Program-made: the position numbers and the translations under genes
Notes under the pieces: generated by a model
The model's database searches: none
What the model was told of the DNA's origin: nothing
Seen by the model: only the letters and a program-made list of their open reading frames with translations
Part shown: piece after piece, positions 37,289-47,353 of the stretch
Layout of the letters: every line of letters starts with the position of its first letter
Position numbering within the stretch: position 1 is the first letter of the stretch
Assembly: GCA_024636345.1 (NCBI GenBank)
Contig: JAGXHG010000031.1
Span: 1 to 64,000 of the forward strand
Length of the DNA: 64,000 bases
Source: Desulfobulbaceae bacterium
Lineage (GTDB): Bacteria > Desulfobacterota > Desulfobulbia > Desulfobulbales > Desulfocapsaceae
Direction: 5' to 3'

Positions 37289-38347
37289 TTACTCCTTAGA
37301 GGCCCGGACACTGGCAATTACCTCCGGCACCGTGATCCGCGCCAAACAGGACTGACCGCAGCGACCGCACCCCACACACAAAGACTCTTCAAAGGCCTCC
37401 ACAAAACCCCGATGCTTATGGTAGTAACGATACTTCAGTCGGGTATGGCTCTCAGGCCGGAAATTATGGCCGCCCGCAACTGAGGCGAAATCGAGAAGGT
37501 TACAGGAATAGAGCTGTTTCTCCTTATGGGCACGGCTAAAATCCATATCGACCCGCTCTTCCACCCCATAACAGTAGCAGGTAGGACAGACCTGAGCGCA
37601 GGTCCCGCAGGAGAGACATTTTTGCCCCCACTCCTGCCAGACTGAGGCCTGAAACTCCAGATCAAGGATTTTGGTCAGATCTGAGGTATCCACATGGGCG
37701 ACAAACAGAGATTCCTTCGCCTCCATGATTTCCATATAGTGACGAAGCTCACTACTGTCCGGATCATGGCAATCGATCTGCTCCAGCAGGTGAAAGGCTC
37801 GGGACGAAAGGATCTCGGCAAAATAAAGATCATCCATCCGGGTGAGGAAGAGATCAAAGCCTCGTATGGCCGAGTCCGTCCCCATGGACTTGCAGAAACA
37901 GAAAGGCTGGGGACTGCAGGAATGACCGACAATAAACATGTTGGCCCTCTTCTCCCCGTAAAATGGGTTGGGATACTTACCGCCGAGCAGAACCTTGTCC
38001 AGTTTATTCAAGGCATTGATATCACAGGGATGCAGGCCAAAAAGAACCAGCGGTGCATAGACCCCGTAATCAACCTCCTTGTGCCAGTCGCCACTGGCGC
38101 CACTCCCATCATCCTGGAAGGTAAAGGCGCAGAGATCTTCCCGATAGGGAAGGAAGTAATTCTTGGCCGAATGAATGGTCTGCCCGTAGTCAAGATGCAG
38201 ATCCGAAAAATCATGCACCACATCGAAATCATAAAGGGAACGTCCATACTGATCGTCCCCCTTTTTCACCGGCCCGACAATCCTGTCTGCCGCCAGGAGT
38301 TCATAGAGACGAATCAGCTCGCTTGCTGCAAAAACCTTGAATAGCAC
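37289..38347 (-). CDS. hydB: Hydrogenase iron-sulfur subunit (sulfhydrogenase beta-type)
   Basis: The 352-residue protein has two C-terminal [4Fe-4S] motifs, CLSCGTCAQVCPTCYC and CVGCGRCGQSCLARIT, and an N-terminal domain with HSCSPQPFCFC cysteines typical of sulfhydrogenase beta subunits. It mediates electron transfer and, in the archaeal enzyme, sulfur reduction. The start is GTG at 38347 with AGGAGG seven bases upstream. It is the first of four genes in the order hydB-hydG-hydD-hydA, the usual group 3b order. No maturation gene (hypA-F or a protease) is seen in the window. Confidence 0.9.
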   Translation of the reverse strand: MLFKVFAASELIRLYELLAADRIVGPVKKGDDQYGRSLYDFDVVHDFSDLHLDYGQTIHSAKNYFLPYREDLCAFTFQDDGSGASGDWHKEVDYGVYAPLVLFGLHPCDINALNKLDKVLLGGKYPNPFYGEKRANMFIVGHSCSPQPFCFCKSMGTDSAIRGFDLFLTRMDDLYFAEILSSRAFHLLEQIDCHDPDSSELRHYMEIMEAKESLFVAHVDTSDLTKILDLEFQASVWQEWGQKCLSCGTCAQVCPTCYCYGVEERVDMDFSRAHKEKQLYSCNLLDFASVAGGHNFRPESHTRLKYRYYHKHRGFVEAFEESLCVGCGRCGQSCLARITVPEVIASVRASKE

Positions 38348-38395
38348 AGGCTCCCCTCCTGAAGAACTTTTTTAAAAATCATTGGATACGAAGAA

Positions 38396-41300
38396 CTACA
38401 ATGGCAGGATATGCATCTCTTCCTGAATGGGGTGCATCCCTGCCAGAAGCAGTCCCTTGCGGCCATCAATGGAGACGGGATCGCCAAAACGAATCACCTG
38501 ACTGCCGATCTCACAATATTCTCCGGCCTCGTAAACCTTCAGCTGCTTGCAGCCGACCACACAGGTCTTCTCCAGTCGGACAGCCACCACCGAGGCGTGC
38601 GAGGTCTGGCCACCCCTGGAGGTCAGCAGTCCTTCCGCCATATCAATGACCTTGATATCTTCAGGCACCGTATCCTGACGGATCAGAATTAGAGGTGTCT
38701 GAGGATCGGAGGTACGTAATTCCAGAATATTCTCCTCGGAGAAGACAGCACGCCCGGCCAACGCGGAGCCTGAAACCCCAATGCCCTTGCCCAGTAATGA
38801 ATGCTCAAGCTCAACTGTCTCTGCAAAGACGTTAAAATGTTCCTTCTTCTTGATGGTGATCATATCGCGGGTCTGCAAGAGATAGAGTTGCTCAGGATCC
38901 GGCCCTTCAAAGGTAAATTCAATTTCCTGCGGATCCCAGCGTTTCTCATAGACAAGATCTCTGGAGATAGCAAGCAAACGCTCATAGATCAGGGGGAAAC
39001 GAAGTTCCAGGCTCTCGTCCACAGACCGGCCATCAAGCTCAGCCTGCTCCACCGAGACCGGAAGACTGGTTACCAGGCCCGAGACAATATCCTCGCCCTG
39101 ATCACCATAGGCATAATCGCCCCACAAGGCCACCCGCTGTACCTTGCGATACGGATGGGATGTAAACAGTACCCCGGATCCTGCGCTATCACTACGATTT
39201 CCAAAGACCATGGCCTGAACGATAACCGCCGTTCCCCAGGCATCGGAGACATCCATGATCCGCCGATAATCAGCAGCCTTGACCGTCTGCCATGAGTCAA
39301 GAACCATGGCCACGGCATTCACCAGCTGCAGCCAGGGATCTTCAGGGATCCCCAATCCCTGCCTGCGCACCCGCTGCTGATATTCAAGAGCCAGCTCCCG
39401 CATCTGTTCAGGCGTAAACTCTCTCTTCAGGCTCACCCCATGCCTGGCCTTGGCCCGGTTCATCAGATCCTGAAAATCCTCACGCTGCATCCCCGAGGTC
39501 ATGGCCCAGGACTGAAGAAAGCGGCGATAGTTGTCCCAGACCAGATACTCCTCACCATGAGCACGTACATATTCTTCGATGATCTCCTCATTGAGTCCCA
39601 CATTATGGATCGTGGCCATCATTCCCGGCATGGAGACTGCAGCCCCGCTACGAATGGAGAGGAGTAACGGCTGCTCGGAGGAGCCAAAGACTTTACCGGT
39701 TTCCCGCTCAATCTCATCAAGGGCTATACGGATCCGATGCATGAACTCATCCCTGGCCTTGGCAAAACCATAAATCACCTCCCGGCAGCGAAAGACCTCT
39801 GTCGTGATGATAAAGGCGGGCGGCACCGGTTTATTATCCTCATGAAGAGTCACCAGATTAAAACCCTTGTTACCCAGATGAATCAGGTCATGAGTATAGG
39901 GATTCACCCGATGGAGCAGGGAGATGGCCTTTTCCGGATTATAGGTCATGAGCAGATCAAGCTTCCGCTGATCAAGCATATTTTTCTGGATCTCCAAGGT
40001 CCCGATAATCCGGGTGATGAAATTATCCAGATGCTGCAAGCCAAAGGTGGATGAGATGAGATCCCGGAGGAAGGATTCAGACAACCGATGAACAGTGTTT
40101 ACCATCTCCTTGTCATCCCACTGGGAACGATACTTGGTGAGCAGATTCTTCTCACCGATCTGGGGGATGATGATGGACAGATTATTCTGATGAATATTGG
40201 TATAAAAAGAATAAATAACATCCTTGACCCCTTCGGAAAGTCCCCGAAAGATATCAAGGTACTGGGTATAGGAAAAACGCTTGATTTTCAGAGAACTGCG
40301 CAGCAGCAGCATATAGGTATCAAGACGCCGAGAGGAGATGCCGTCAACCCGCAAGGCCTGCATGTACAGTTTAAGACACTTGACAATGCGGTAAAAGGTG
40401 ACCTCGGTGATGAAAGAAAGGTTGACGGTCTCAGGCAATTTTTCCAGATAGATATTGGCCAGATTCTCCAGACGAAAGGTAAGGCCCAAGCTGTCGAACT
40501 TGCGCTCACGATAGCGGCCATAAACTGACGGAATATCAACGGCAATATGACGCTTATAATAAATGTCCTCTTTGGCCGCAAATCGCTCCTTGGAAAGAAT
40601 GGTTTCCTTCAATCCTTCCAGGGTATTCAAGAGTGCTGCCAGGCACCCTTCCGTATCGCAATTTTCGAGCTCCGCCAGCAGTTTTTCCATCTCGGGAAAT
40701 CCCTCCTGGGCCGCCTGCTGCAGCTCTGAGCGAAGCTCCTGAAAACCAAGATTATATTTCTGGTGCAGCAGCTTGAACATCTGCACCAACAGATCAAAGC
40801 GCCGCCTTTCGGCCACCGGCAGATCGGTCTGCGCCTCAAGGTACTGCTGCCGCTCCTCGCGCGCCCAAGAGAGGAGGTCATTCATGGACTGGAACTGAAG
40901 CTGCTGACAGATGCGCTGAGAGAGACTATGCTGGTCATCAATGAAGGGGCCGGAGACGGAAACTTCCGTATAGACTTCTTCGGGCAGGAATGGGAGCAGT
41001 GGCTCCTTATCCTTAGTCTTCCAAAAGAGAAAGATCGCCTGAATAAATCCGACGATGAGATTTGAGCTCTCTACATGACTCTGTTTACGTAAAAAATGAA
41101 TGAGCACATCATGGCGCTTATGGATCTCGTCAAGTTCGGTGGAGACATCGCGCAGTTCCCCTTCCGCTCCTATCTCATTAAAAAAGACGGGCATCAGCTT
41201 GGTAAACTGTTTGGCCAGATTATAAATGGGTTCGATGGGGTGATTAAGGAGCTGAGTGATATCCCGCTGAAAGAGATCCGTGTCCTTGACACAGGTGCCG

Positions 41301-42703
41301 GTCAGTTTCAGATTAATAATCAGCGCCGAAAAAAGAGTGGAGCACCATTTCGGCTCCTGCATGATAAGGTTGAGCCAGACCCGGATATTGGCCAGATGGG
41401 CCGGATTGGTCAGGGGCTGCCAATCTTCATCCACGCCCATGACGTTGGCATACTGAAAACCAAAACGTACCACCTCCCACAAGAAAGCCTCCACCATCTT
41501 GCTCTTGCCCCGATCAAAAACCTCTCCACCCAGCACCTGAATGCACTGCAGCGAGGTGTGAGGATATTTACGGACATTGGCCCGCAGCAACTGAAAGGTG
41601 GTGAGCAGAAACTGTTCGATCTCTTCGAAGCTCTGCTGACGGATCAGCTGCACCAGACTGCGATTGATCTCGCGCAGGGTCTCCTCATGGATCAGATAGA
41701 GCCCCTTGGTATCCATGATCCGGAACAAAAAGAGTAACTTCTGGTTCTCGGTAAAACGGTTCAAGGGCAGGGCAGAATCAGAACCAAGCTCCTCTCCACC
41801 CTCATCGACCCTGGCCAGACGGGCAGGAATTTCCTTGTAGAGCCGGACAATATCGACATGGGCCGGCAGACTGAGAATTTCCTCCAACCCCTTACAGGGA
41901 TCGGTTTCAATATCGATGGCCGCAAGCCTCTCCTTATGTTGGTTCATGGTGTCATGGGAGATCGCACCAAAGAGCTGGCCTGAATGGAAGTCTTCGCAGA
42001 GGACTCCACAACGACCAAGAAACCAGGGAAGCGGGTCATCTTCCTGCAGCCAGTAGTCATAATTCCGGTTCAGAATAATACGCATGAGTTTGGAGGCAGG
42101 TCTATAATCAAAGGCCGTCACCGCTCCCGCCGGTATCAGCTTTTCATCCCGGGAAAAGGCAAGGAGGCGCAGGGCCAGTTTTTTCATGGGATGCTGCCCC
42201 TGCGTGATATACATCATGATCACAGGATCACTTTGATCAAAGGTGGCCAGACGCTGGAAATACTCATTCAGGGCTGGCCCGAATCGTTGCAGGTCAGAAG
42301 CCGAAAAGAGCGAGAGCAGCTTCTCCACCCAGGCCAGTTGCGCCTCGATGATCTGGATGAGCAGGGTTCCCTTTTTCACCGAATCAGCCATAGCCTGGAG
42401 AAAAATCCCCGTAAACAAAGTAAAGGCCTCCGGCCCCTGAGCGTGACGTTGATAATACGTGCTGTTTTTCAGACAAAAGCTGCGGAGTTGGGGGATGAGG
42501 AGGGACCAGTTTCGATAGGGATGGCAGATCTCATAGAGCAGGTGTTCAAGGGTGGAATGAATCCCCTTATAGCCGGAAACAATATCGAGCAGCAGTCTGA
42601 GCTCAGGATCGATGACCACCTCACCGGCTGCGGTGGCTGTCTCCGCCAGATTGGCCTTGAGGGCATCGGATTCAATCTCTGCTGCTGTTGGAATTTTGCT
42701 CAT
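38396..42703 (-). CDS. Large PEP/pyruvate-dikinase-like protein without a PEP barrel
   Basis: This 1435-residue protein ends with an ATP-grasp nucleotide-binding domain like that of pyruvate phosphate dikinase / PEP synthase (from about residue 900; LGNKGFNLVTL, LLSIRSGAAVSMPGMM, VFGNRSDSAGSGVLFTS) and the phosphohistidine domain (TSRGGQTSH1369ASVVA). The C-terminal PEP/pyruvate TIM barrel is missing: the protein stops about 65 residues after the histidine. The first roughly 880 residues are helical and unrecognised. It therefore resembles glucan-water-dikinase or rifampin-phosphotransferase-like enzymes that phosphorylate another acceptor via a histidine. It lies between gap/glgA and the hydrogenase genes, so a sugar-polymer substrate is a guess from context. 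Confidence 0.8.
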   Translation of the reverse strand: MSKIPTAAEIESDALKANLAETATAAGEVVIDPELRLLLDIVSGYKGIHSTLEHLLYEICHPYRNWSLLIPQLRSFCLKNSTYYQRHAQGPEAFTLFTGIFLQAMADSVKKGTLLIQIIEAQLAWVEKLLSLFSASDLQRFGPALNEYFQRLATFDQSDPVIMMYITQGQHPMKKLALRLLAFSRDEKLIPAGAVTAFDYRPASKLMRIILNRNYDYWLQEDDPLPWFLGRCGVLCEDFHSGQLFGAISHDTMNQHKERLAAIDIETDPCKGLEEILSLPAHVDIVRLYKEIPARLARVDEGGEELGSDSALPLNRFTENQKLLFLFRIMDTKGLYLIHEETLREINRSLVQLIRQQSFEEIEQFLLTTFQLLRANVRKYPHTSLQCIQVLGGEVFDRGKSKMVEAFLWEVVRFGFQYANVMGVDEDWQPLTNPAHLANIRVWLNLIMQEPKWCSTLFSALIINLKLTGTCVKDTDLFQRDITQLLNHPIEPIYNLAKQFTKLMPVFFNEIGAEGELRDVSTELDEIHKRHDVLIHFLRKQSHVESSNLIVGFIQAIFLFWKTKDKEPLLPFLPEEVYTEVSVSGPFIDDQHSLSQRICQQLQFQSMNDLLSWAREERQQYLEAQTDLPVAERRRFDLLVQMFKLLHQKYNLGFQELRSELQQAAQEGFPEMEKLLAELENCDTEGCLAALLNTLEGLKETILSKERFAAKEDIYYKRHIAVDIPSVYGRYRERKFDSLGLTFRLENLANIYLEKLPETVNLSFITEVTFYRIVKCLKLYMQALRVDGISSRRLDTYMLLLRSSLKIKRFSYTQYLDIFRGLSEGVKDVIYSFYTNIHQNNLSIIIPQIGEKNLLTKYRSQWDDKEMVNTVHRLSESFLRDLISSTFGLQHLDNFITRIIGTLEIQKNMLDQRKLDLLMTYNPEKAISLLHRVNPYTHDLIHLGNKGFNLVTLHEDNKPVPPAFIITTEVFRCREVIYGFAKARDEFMHRIRIALDEIERETGKVFGSSEQPLLLSIRSGAAVSMPGMMATIHNVGLNEEIIEEYVRAHGEEYLVWDNYRRFLQSWAMTSGMQREDFQDLMNRAKARHGVSLKREFTPEQMRELALEYQQRVRRQGLGIPEDPWLQLVNAVAMVLDSWQTVKAADYRRIMDVSDAWGTAVIVQAMVFGNRSDSAGSGVLFTSHPYRKVQRVALWGDYAYGDQGEDIVSGLVTSLPVSVEQAELDGRSVDESLELRFPLIYERLLAISRDLVYEKRWDPQEIEFTFEGPDPEQLYLLQTRDMITIKKKEHFNVFAETVELEHSLLGKGIGVSGSALAGRAVFSEENILELRTSDPQTPLILIRQDTVPEDIKVIDMAEGLLTSRGGQTSHASVVAVRLEKTCVVGCKQLKVYEAGEYCEIGSQVIRFGDPVSIDGRKGLLLAGMHPIQEEMHILPL

Positions 42704-42860
42704 ACTTCTTTGTCCTTTTCGTTGCCGCCTTGGTTACCTTCTTCTCTCCGCCGAAGATACAGAAAAAAATCATTATTCACCTACGCTGGTTGGGGTAACC
42801 CACTGGGCGTACAACGTGCAGAGTGCGCAAGTTCAGTCCTCCATACTGAAGAGCTCCAGC

Positions 42861-43865
42861 CTACAAAGGCTTATTGGCCTCCATATGGAGGATCAGGTCA
42901 AGCATCCGGTTGGAATAGCCCCACTCATTGTCATACCAGCTCATCACCTTGACCGTAGTCCCGATCACTTTGGTTGACTGCGCATCAATGATGGACGAAT
43001 GGGAGTCGCCCTGAAAATCGATGGAGACCAGCGGCAGTTCAGTATATCCAAGATATTTATTGGCCGCCTGTTTCAAGGCCTGATTCACCTCCTCAACCGT
43101 GGTCTCCCTTTCCACCTCCATCACCACATCGACAAGCGATACATTTGGGGTGGGCACCCGTACTGCCAGACCGTCAAATTTACCCTTAAGCGCTGGGATA
43201 ACCAGAGCCACGGCGGCAGCGGCCCCGGTCTTGGTGGGGATCATTGACAGGCCAGCGGCTCGGGCTCGGCGCAGGTCCGAATGCGGGAAATCAAGGAGGC
43301 GCTGATCACCCGTATAGGCATGAATCGTGGTCATCAAGCCCCGTTTAATGCCAAAGTTATCAAGGATGACCTGGGCCAGAGGCGCCAGACAATTAGTTGT
43401 ACAGGAGGCATTGGACACCACATGATGCAGGGTCGGATCATATTCATCCTCATTGACCCCCATGACAAAGGTCTTGACATCACCCTTGGCAGGAGCGGAG
43501 AGGATCACCTTTTTGGCACCGGCATCAATATGGCGTTTAAGCGAATCGCTGTCACGAAAGATCCCTGTACATTCAGCAACGTATTCCACTCCCATTTTCC
43601 CCCAGGGGATATCAATCGGATTGCGGTGACTGGAGACAGCAATGTGACGACCATCAACAATGATTCCATTTTCATCACTCTCCACCTTCTTTTCATAGAT
43701 TCCCATAATCGAATCATACTGAAGCAGATGAGCAAGGGTGGCATTATCGGTGAGATCATTAATGGCCACCACCTCAATTTCGGCAAATTCAGGATCTTTG
43801 CTGATGGCCCGAAAGATGTTTCTACCAATACGCCCAAAACCATTAATACCTATTTTCACGGTCAT
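42861..43865 (-). CDS. gap: Glyceraldehyde-3-phosphate dehydrogenase, type I
   Basis: The 334-residue glycolytic enzyme starts KIGINGFGRIGRNIFRA (NAD-binding) and has the active-site SNASCTTNCLAP with its catalytic cysteine. The nucleotide loop, HAYTGDQRLLDFPHSDLRRAR phosphate site and C-terminal WYDNEWGYSNR are intact. AAGGAGG with correct spacing identifies the ATG at 43865. It lies 26 bases after glgA in the same direction. Confidence 0.97.
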   Translation of the reverse strand: MTVKIGINGFGRIGRNIFRAISKDPEFAEIEVVAINDLTDNATLAHLLQYDSIMGIYEKKVESDENGIIVDGRHIAVSSHRNPIDIPWGKMGVEYVAECTGIFRDSDSLKRHIDAGAKKVILSAPAKGDVKTFVMGVNEDEYDPTLHHVVSNASCTTNCLAPLAQVILDNFGIKRGLMTTIHAYTGDQRLLDFPHSDLRRARAAGLSMIPTKTGAAAAVALVIPALKGKFDGLAVRVPTPNVSLVDVVMEVERETTVEEVNQALKQAANKYLGYTELPLVSIDFQGDSHSSIIDAQSTKVIGTTVKVMSWYDNEWGYSNRMLDLILHMEANKPL

Positions 43866-43891
43866 ATCCAGCCTCCTTCTCAACTCAACTT

Positions 43892-45553
43892 TCAGTTATT
43901 GATGAGCAATTGCTCATTGTCTTTTTTCGCCTCTTTGTACAGTTGCAGATACTGTTTCATCACCATCTTCCAGGTATGCCTCTCATGAATCCGCATCACC
44001 GCCTGTCGCTGCATCGCCCTGATCTTGGTGAGATCCTCATGATAGAGGGCCATAGCCCGCTGCATCGCCTCAGTCAATGCAGCCGGGGTATGCTGGATAT
44101 AGGAAAAACCGGTTTCCCCATCCTGGACCTTGACCAGACCACCCACATGATGGACAATGGGCAGATTACCAAAAATCTGGGCGATAAAATCAGTCAAGCC
44201 GCAAGGTTCATAGCGGGATGGAATCAGAAAGAAATCACCCGCTGCATAGATCCGATTGGCCAAGGCTGGATGAAAACCCTTCAGAATACAGACCCGGCCC
44301 CGATTTTCCTCCTTTTCAGCCAGACGGGCCAACTCCCATTCTTCATCATGGCCGCCACTGCCCAACAGCAGAAACTGAAATGCTGTATTCTTTTTTAAAA
44401 CCATCCGCAACGAGGCGAGCAGAACAGCAACTCCCTTTTGCTCATTGAGACGGCCAATAAAGGTAAAAAGGGGAAGGTCAGGCCGGAAAGCAAGGGAACC
44501 GACAAGGGGAATGCCCCCAATGGTCCGGTCGCGGGAGAGTTCCAGCAACAGAGCTTCCTTACAGGCCCGCTTTCCCTGCAACACTCCGTCTGCCATAGGA
44601 TTGAAAGGGGCATCAATCCCGCTCTGTCCTGGATCTGCCGGATCAAACTCTGCAGGGTCTATACCATTGGTCACGCCTTTCAATGTCACCCCTCGCTCCA
44701 GCAGAGTATGACCAAGCCAGCCGGTCAAGCGGTCATCATCCGTCTCCTGCAGCTCACGAGCATACTGTTCACTAACCGTATTCATCACTGCATAGTGGGC
44801 GGCCACTAAAAATGGATCGAAACAATCGGCCAGACGGTTGCCCATAATGACCTTCCAGGGCAAACCGGTGATGGCACGGGCAAAAGAGAGATCCGCCACC
44901 TCCTGGTGATAGCCCTTTCCCGCATTGTGGATGGTCACCACCGTGCCCGTTCCCCGAAAGAAATGACGCATTCCGCTGTTTTCACGGATCATCGCAGGCA
45001 ACACCGCAGTATGACCATCATGGCAGTGGATGATATCGGGACAGATACCAAGCAGCAGCATGAGATCCAGCGCCCCCTTCTGAAGCAGGATATTCATGGC
45101 AAAATAATCATCATGGCCCTCCCCCGCCTTATGGACAGGATTTACGGCCTCGTCTGCGGCCGTATAGGCATACACCGCAGTTTTTTCAGCAAACCGGTCG
45201 GCTTCCAGAAGATACAGGGTCACCCGGTCTATCCTGGCGGTCCAGACCCGCATCGTTTCCCGACGCTCCACATGGGCGTAATTCAGATCCACCTCATACT
45301 GCAGCGAACGTTCAGGGAACTTGGGATCAGCAAGAGGAATAAAACCAAGAGAGGCCGGATCCATAAATCCATAACGCGGCATGACCACACTTACTGAACG
45401 GCCGGACCAGCCGGCCAGGGACTTGGCCAATTGTTGGGCTACATCCCTGACTCCGCCGGCCCCGGCCAGATTGCCATACTCCCGGGTCAGCATCCAGATG
45501 GTACGGATGGCTTCACGTCCTGCCGCAGGAGCAACTTCACGTTTTTGGATCAT
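43892..45553 (-). CDS. glgA: Glycogen/starch synthase family glycosyltransferase (GT5)
   Basis: The 553-residue GT-B enzyme extends alpha-1,4-glucan from a nucleotide sugar. The C-terminal donor domain shows FIGRLNEQKGVAVLLASL and SRYEPCGLTDFIAQIFGNLPIVHHVGGL. The N-terminal acceptor domain starts LTREYGNLAGAGGVRDVAQ, in place of the usual K-x-G-G-L-G-D-V motif, so the lysine that contacts ADP-glucose is not obvious. DIIHCHDGHTAVLPAM and a NTVSEQYAREL stretch are standard for the family. Glycogen synthase is the best call, but the altered motif leaves donor specificity open. It is encoded between aroC and gap. Confidence 0.85.
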   Translation of the reverse strand: MIQKREVAPAAGREAIRTIWMLTREYGNLAGAGGVRDVAQQLAKSLAGWSGRSVSVVMPRYGFMDPASLGFIPLADPKFPERSLQYEVDLNYAHVERRETMRVWTARIDRVTLYLLEADRFAEKTAVYAYTAADEAVNPVHKAGEGHDDYFAMNILLQKGALDLMLLLGICPDIIHCHDGHTAVLPAMIRENSGMRHFFRGTGTVVTIHNAGKGYHQEVADLSFARAITGLPWKVIMGNRLADCFDPFLVAAHYAVMNTVSEQYARELQETDDDRLTGWLGHTLLERGVTLKGVTNGIDPAEFDPADPGQSGIDAPFNPMADGVLQGKRACKEALLLELSRDRTIGGIPLVGSLAFRPDLPLFTFIGRLNEQKGVAVLLASLRMVLKKNTAFQFLLLGSGGHDEEWELARLAEKEENRGRVCILKGFHPALANRIYAAGDFFLIPSRYEPCGLTDFIAQIFGNLPIVHHVGGLVKVQDGETGFSYIQHTPAALTEAMQRAMALYHEDLTKIRAMQRQAVMRIHERHTWKMVMKQYLQLYKEAKKDNEQLLINN

Positions 45554-45559
45554 GAACTC

Positions 45560-46639
45560 TCAACCCTCCTGACAATCCACAGCCATCTGTCGCAACAGAT
45601 GATCAGCCAGGGTAAGACGAACCATGGCCTCACAGACCGGAATGATCCTGGGAATGGCGGAGATATCATGACGCCCCCCGACCTTGATCGTCACCGGTTC
45701 ATTGGCCAAATTAACAGTCTGCTGCTCCTTGGAAATGGAAGGAATCGGCTTGACCGCCACCCTGATCACCAGAGGGGCCCCGCTGGAAATCCCTGCCAGA
45801 ATCCCGCCGGCATTATTGGAAAGAAAACCAGAGGGACAAATGGGATCATTATTCTCCGAACCAAGCATATCAGCCACAGTAAAACCGGCGCCAATCTCCA
45901 CCCCCTTGACCGCACCAATGGACATGAGCCCATGTGCCAGCTCGGCCTCAAGCTTGTCAAAAACAGGTTCACCCAGTCCTGCCGGGCAGAAGGCCACGAT
46001 CTCAACGATCCCGCCCACGGTATCCCCCTGACTGCGAACCTCCTGGACCCGCTGCTCCATCTTCACCGCCGCCTCTGCATCCGGACAGTAGTAACTGTTG
46101 TTCTGGATCAGGGAAAGATCACGCTGCTGAACATGGATTCCACCCAAGGCCACGGTATAGGCGCAGACCTCGATCTTATATTGGAGCAGGAGCTGCTTGG
46201 CAACTGCACCTGCTGCCACGCGGGCCGCCGTCTCCCGAGCCGAGGCCCGACCGCCGCCACGATGATCCCGAATGCCATATTTGGCAAGATAGGTCACATC
46301 GCCATGGCCCGGTCTGAAGATATCCCGCAGCCCGTCATAGGATTTTGAATGAGCATCCTTATTATATATGGCAAGAGAGATGGGAGTACCGGTCGTTCGC
46401 GGCAGCTCCTCGCCTTCAGGGATAAAAACCCCGGAGAGGATTTCTACCCTGTCCGGCTCTTGGCGTGGACTGGAGGCCCCGCCCTGTCCCGGCCGCCTTC
46501 GATCCAGCTCCAGCTGCAACTCCCTGGGGTCCAGAATGATTCCTGGCGGACATCCATCTATCACCGCACCCACTGCCGTGCCATGCGACTCCCCCCAGGT
46601 GGTCACGCGGAACAATTTACCAAAAGTATTTCCTGCCAT
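45560..46639 (-). CDS. aroC: Chorismate synthase
   Basis: The 359-residue FMN-dependent enzyme makes chorismate from EPSP. Signatures are [18 protein letters not shown] at the start, [14 protein letters not shown] / [29 protein letters not shown] and the later [19 protein letters not shown] (given in pieces). AGAGG precedes the ATG. It is followed six bases later by glgA and preceded by shikimate kinase, which acts two steps earlier. Confidence 0.96.
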   Translation of the reverse strand: MAGNTFGKLFRVTTWGESHGTAVGAVIDGCPPGIILDPRELQLELDRRRPGQGGASSPRQEPDRVEILSGVFIPEGEELPRTTGTPISLAIYNKDAHSKSYDGLRDIFRPGHGDVTYLAKYGIRDHRGGGRASARETAARVAAGAVAKQLLLQYKIEVCAYTVALGGIHVQQRDLSLIQNNSYYCPDAEAAVKMEQRVQEVRSQGDTVGGIVEIVAFCPAGLGEPVFDKLEAELAHGLMSIGAVKGVEIGAGFTVADMLGSENNDPICPSGFLSNNAGGILAGISSGAPLVIRVAVKPIPSISKEQQTVNLANEPVTIKVGGRHDISAIPRIIPVCEAMVRLTLADHLLRQMAVDCQEG

Positions 46640-46679
46640 TCTCTTTGCCTCTCAACTTATAACAATTACGAATTACGAA

Positions 46680-47219
46680 TTAAAAAGCAGGATTCATTAC
46701 GAATTCATAGTTCGTAATTATTTTATCCATGACTTCCGGTACACTTAACTTACCCGTATCGACAATAATATCGGCGGCCTCACGGTACAAAGGCTCCCTC
46801 AGGGCAAGTATTTCCCGCACTTCCGCACACACCGCTTTTCCGGACAGTGAGGGACGCAGGGTATCACTGACAGTGTCCGCCTGTATCCGCTGACAAAGGA
46901 TATCAGGTTCCGCAGTCAGCCAGACCACATAGCCATGTTCCTTTAAAAGCGGCCAAAGAAGCTGATGGAGGACCGCGCCGCCGCCCGTTGCAATCACGCA
47001 TCGCCTCTGATCAACAAGCCCCCGTAAGACCTCCTGCTCACAGCGGCGAAACCCGTCCCAGCCCTCAGCTTGCACGATGGCCTTCACCGTGGCCCCTTTC
47101 TTTTCACAGATAAGGAGATCCGTATCCATAAAAGCAAAACCGAGACGATCCGCCAATGCCCTGCCAATCGTTGTTTTCCCCACGGCCCGAAAACCAATGA
47201 GAAAAATTATCTCTTTCAT
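46680..47219 (-). CDS. aroK: Shikimate kinase
   Basis: The 179-residue kinase phosphorylates shikimate at the 3-hydroxyl. The P-loop GFRAVGKTTIGRAL, the shikimate-binding DTDLLICEKKGATV and GWDGFRRCEQEVL and VIATGGGAVL motifs are present. The last residues (ITNYEFVMNPAF) are encoded in an AT-rich stretch containing TTCGTAATT repeats. It opens an apparent aroK-aroC-glgA-gap cotranscription group. Confidence 0.94.
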   Translation of the reverse strand: MKEIIFLIGFRAVGKTTIGRALADRLGFAFMDTDLLICEKKGATVKAIVQAEGWDGFRRCEQEVLRGLVDQRRCVIATGGGAVLHQLLWPLLKEHGYVVWLTAEPDILCQRIQADTVSDTLRPSLSGKAVCAEVREILALREPLYREAADIIVDTGKLSVPEVMDKIITNYEFVMNPAF

Positions 47220-47246
47220 ACTGTTTTTTTCCCTTTAATTTAAAGT

Positions 47247-47276
47247 ATAGTATGCGGTAACATAAAGTTGTGTCAA
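47247..47276 (-). promoter_or_regulatory. Candidate sigma-70 promoter for aroK
   Basis: On the minus strand TTGACA (47276-47271) and TACTAT (47252-47247) are separated by 18 bases, 28 bases before the aroK start. The -35 is perfect and the -10 matches four of six. The divergent cbpA gene lies on the other side. Confidence 0.5.
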
Positions 47277-47353
47277 GTGAAGATACAATTGAGAGGGAAT
47301 AGAACTCCACCCTCTTTTCACCCCCCCTTCGAGATCAGGCAAGGATCAGCATA

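Noticed and set aside
42704-42860. RNA gene or riboswitch between gap and the dikinase-like gene
   Set aside because: Only short weak pairings were found and no known riboswitch core could be recognised.
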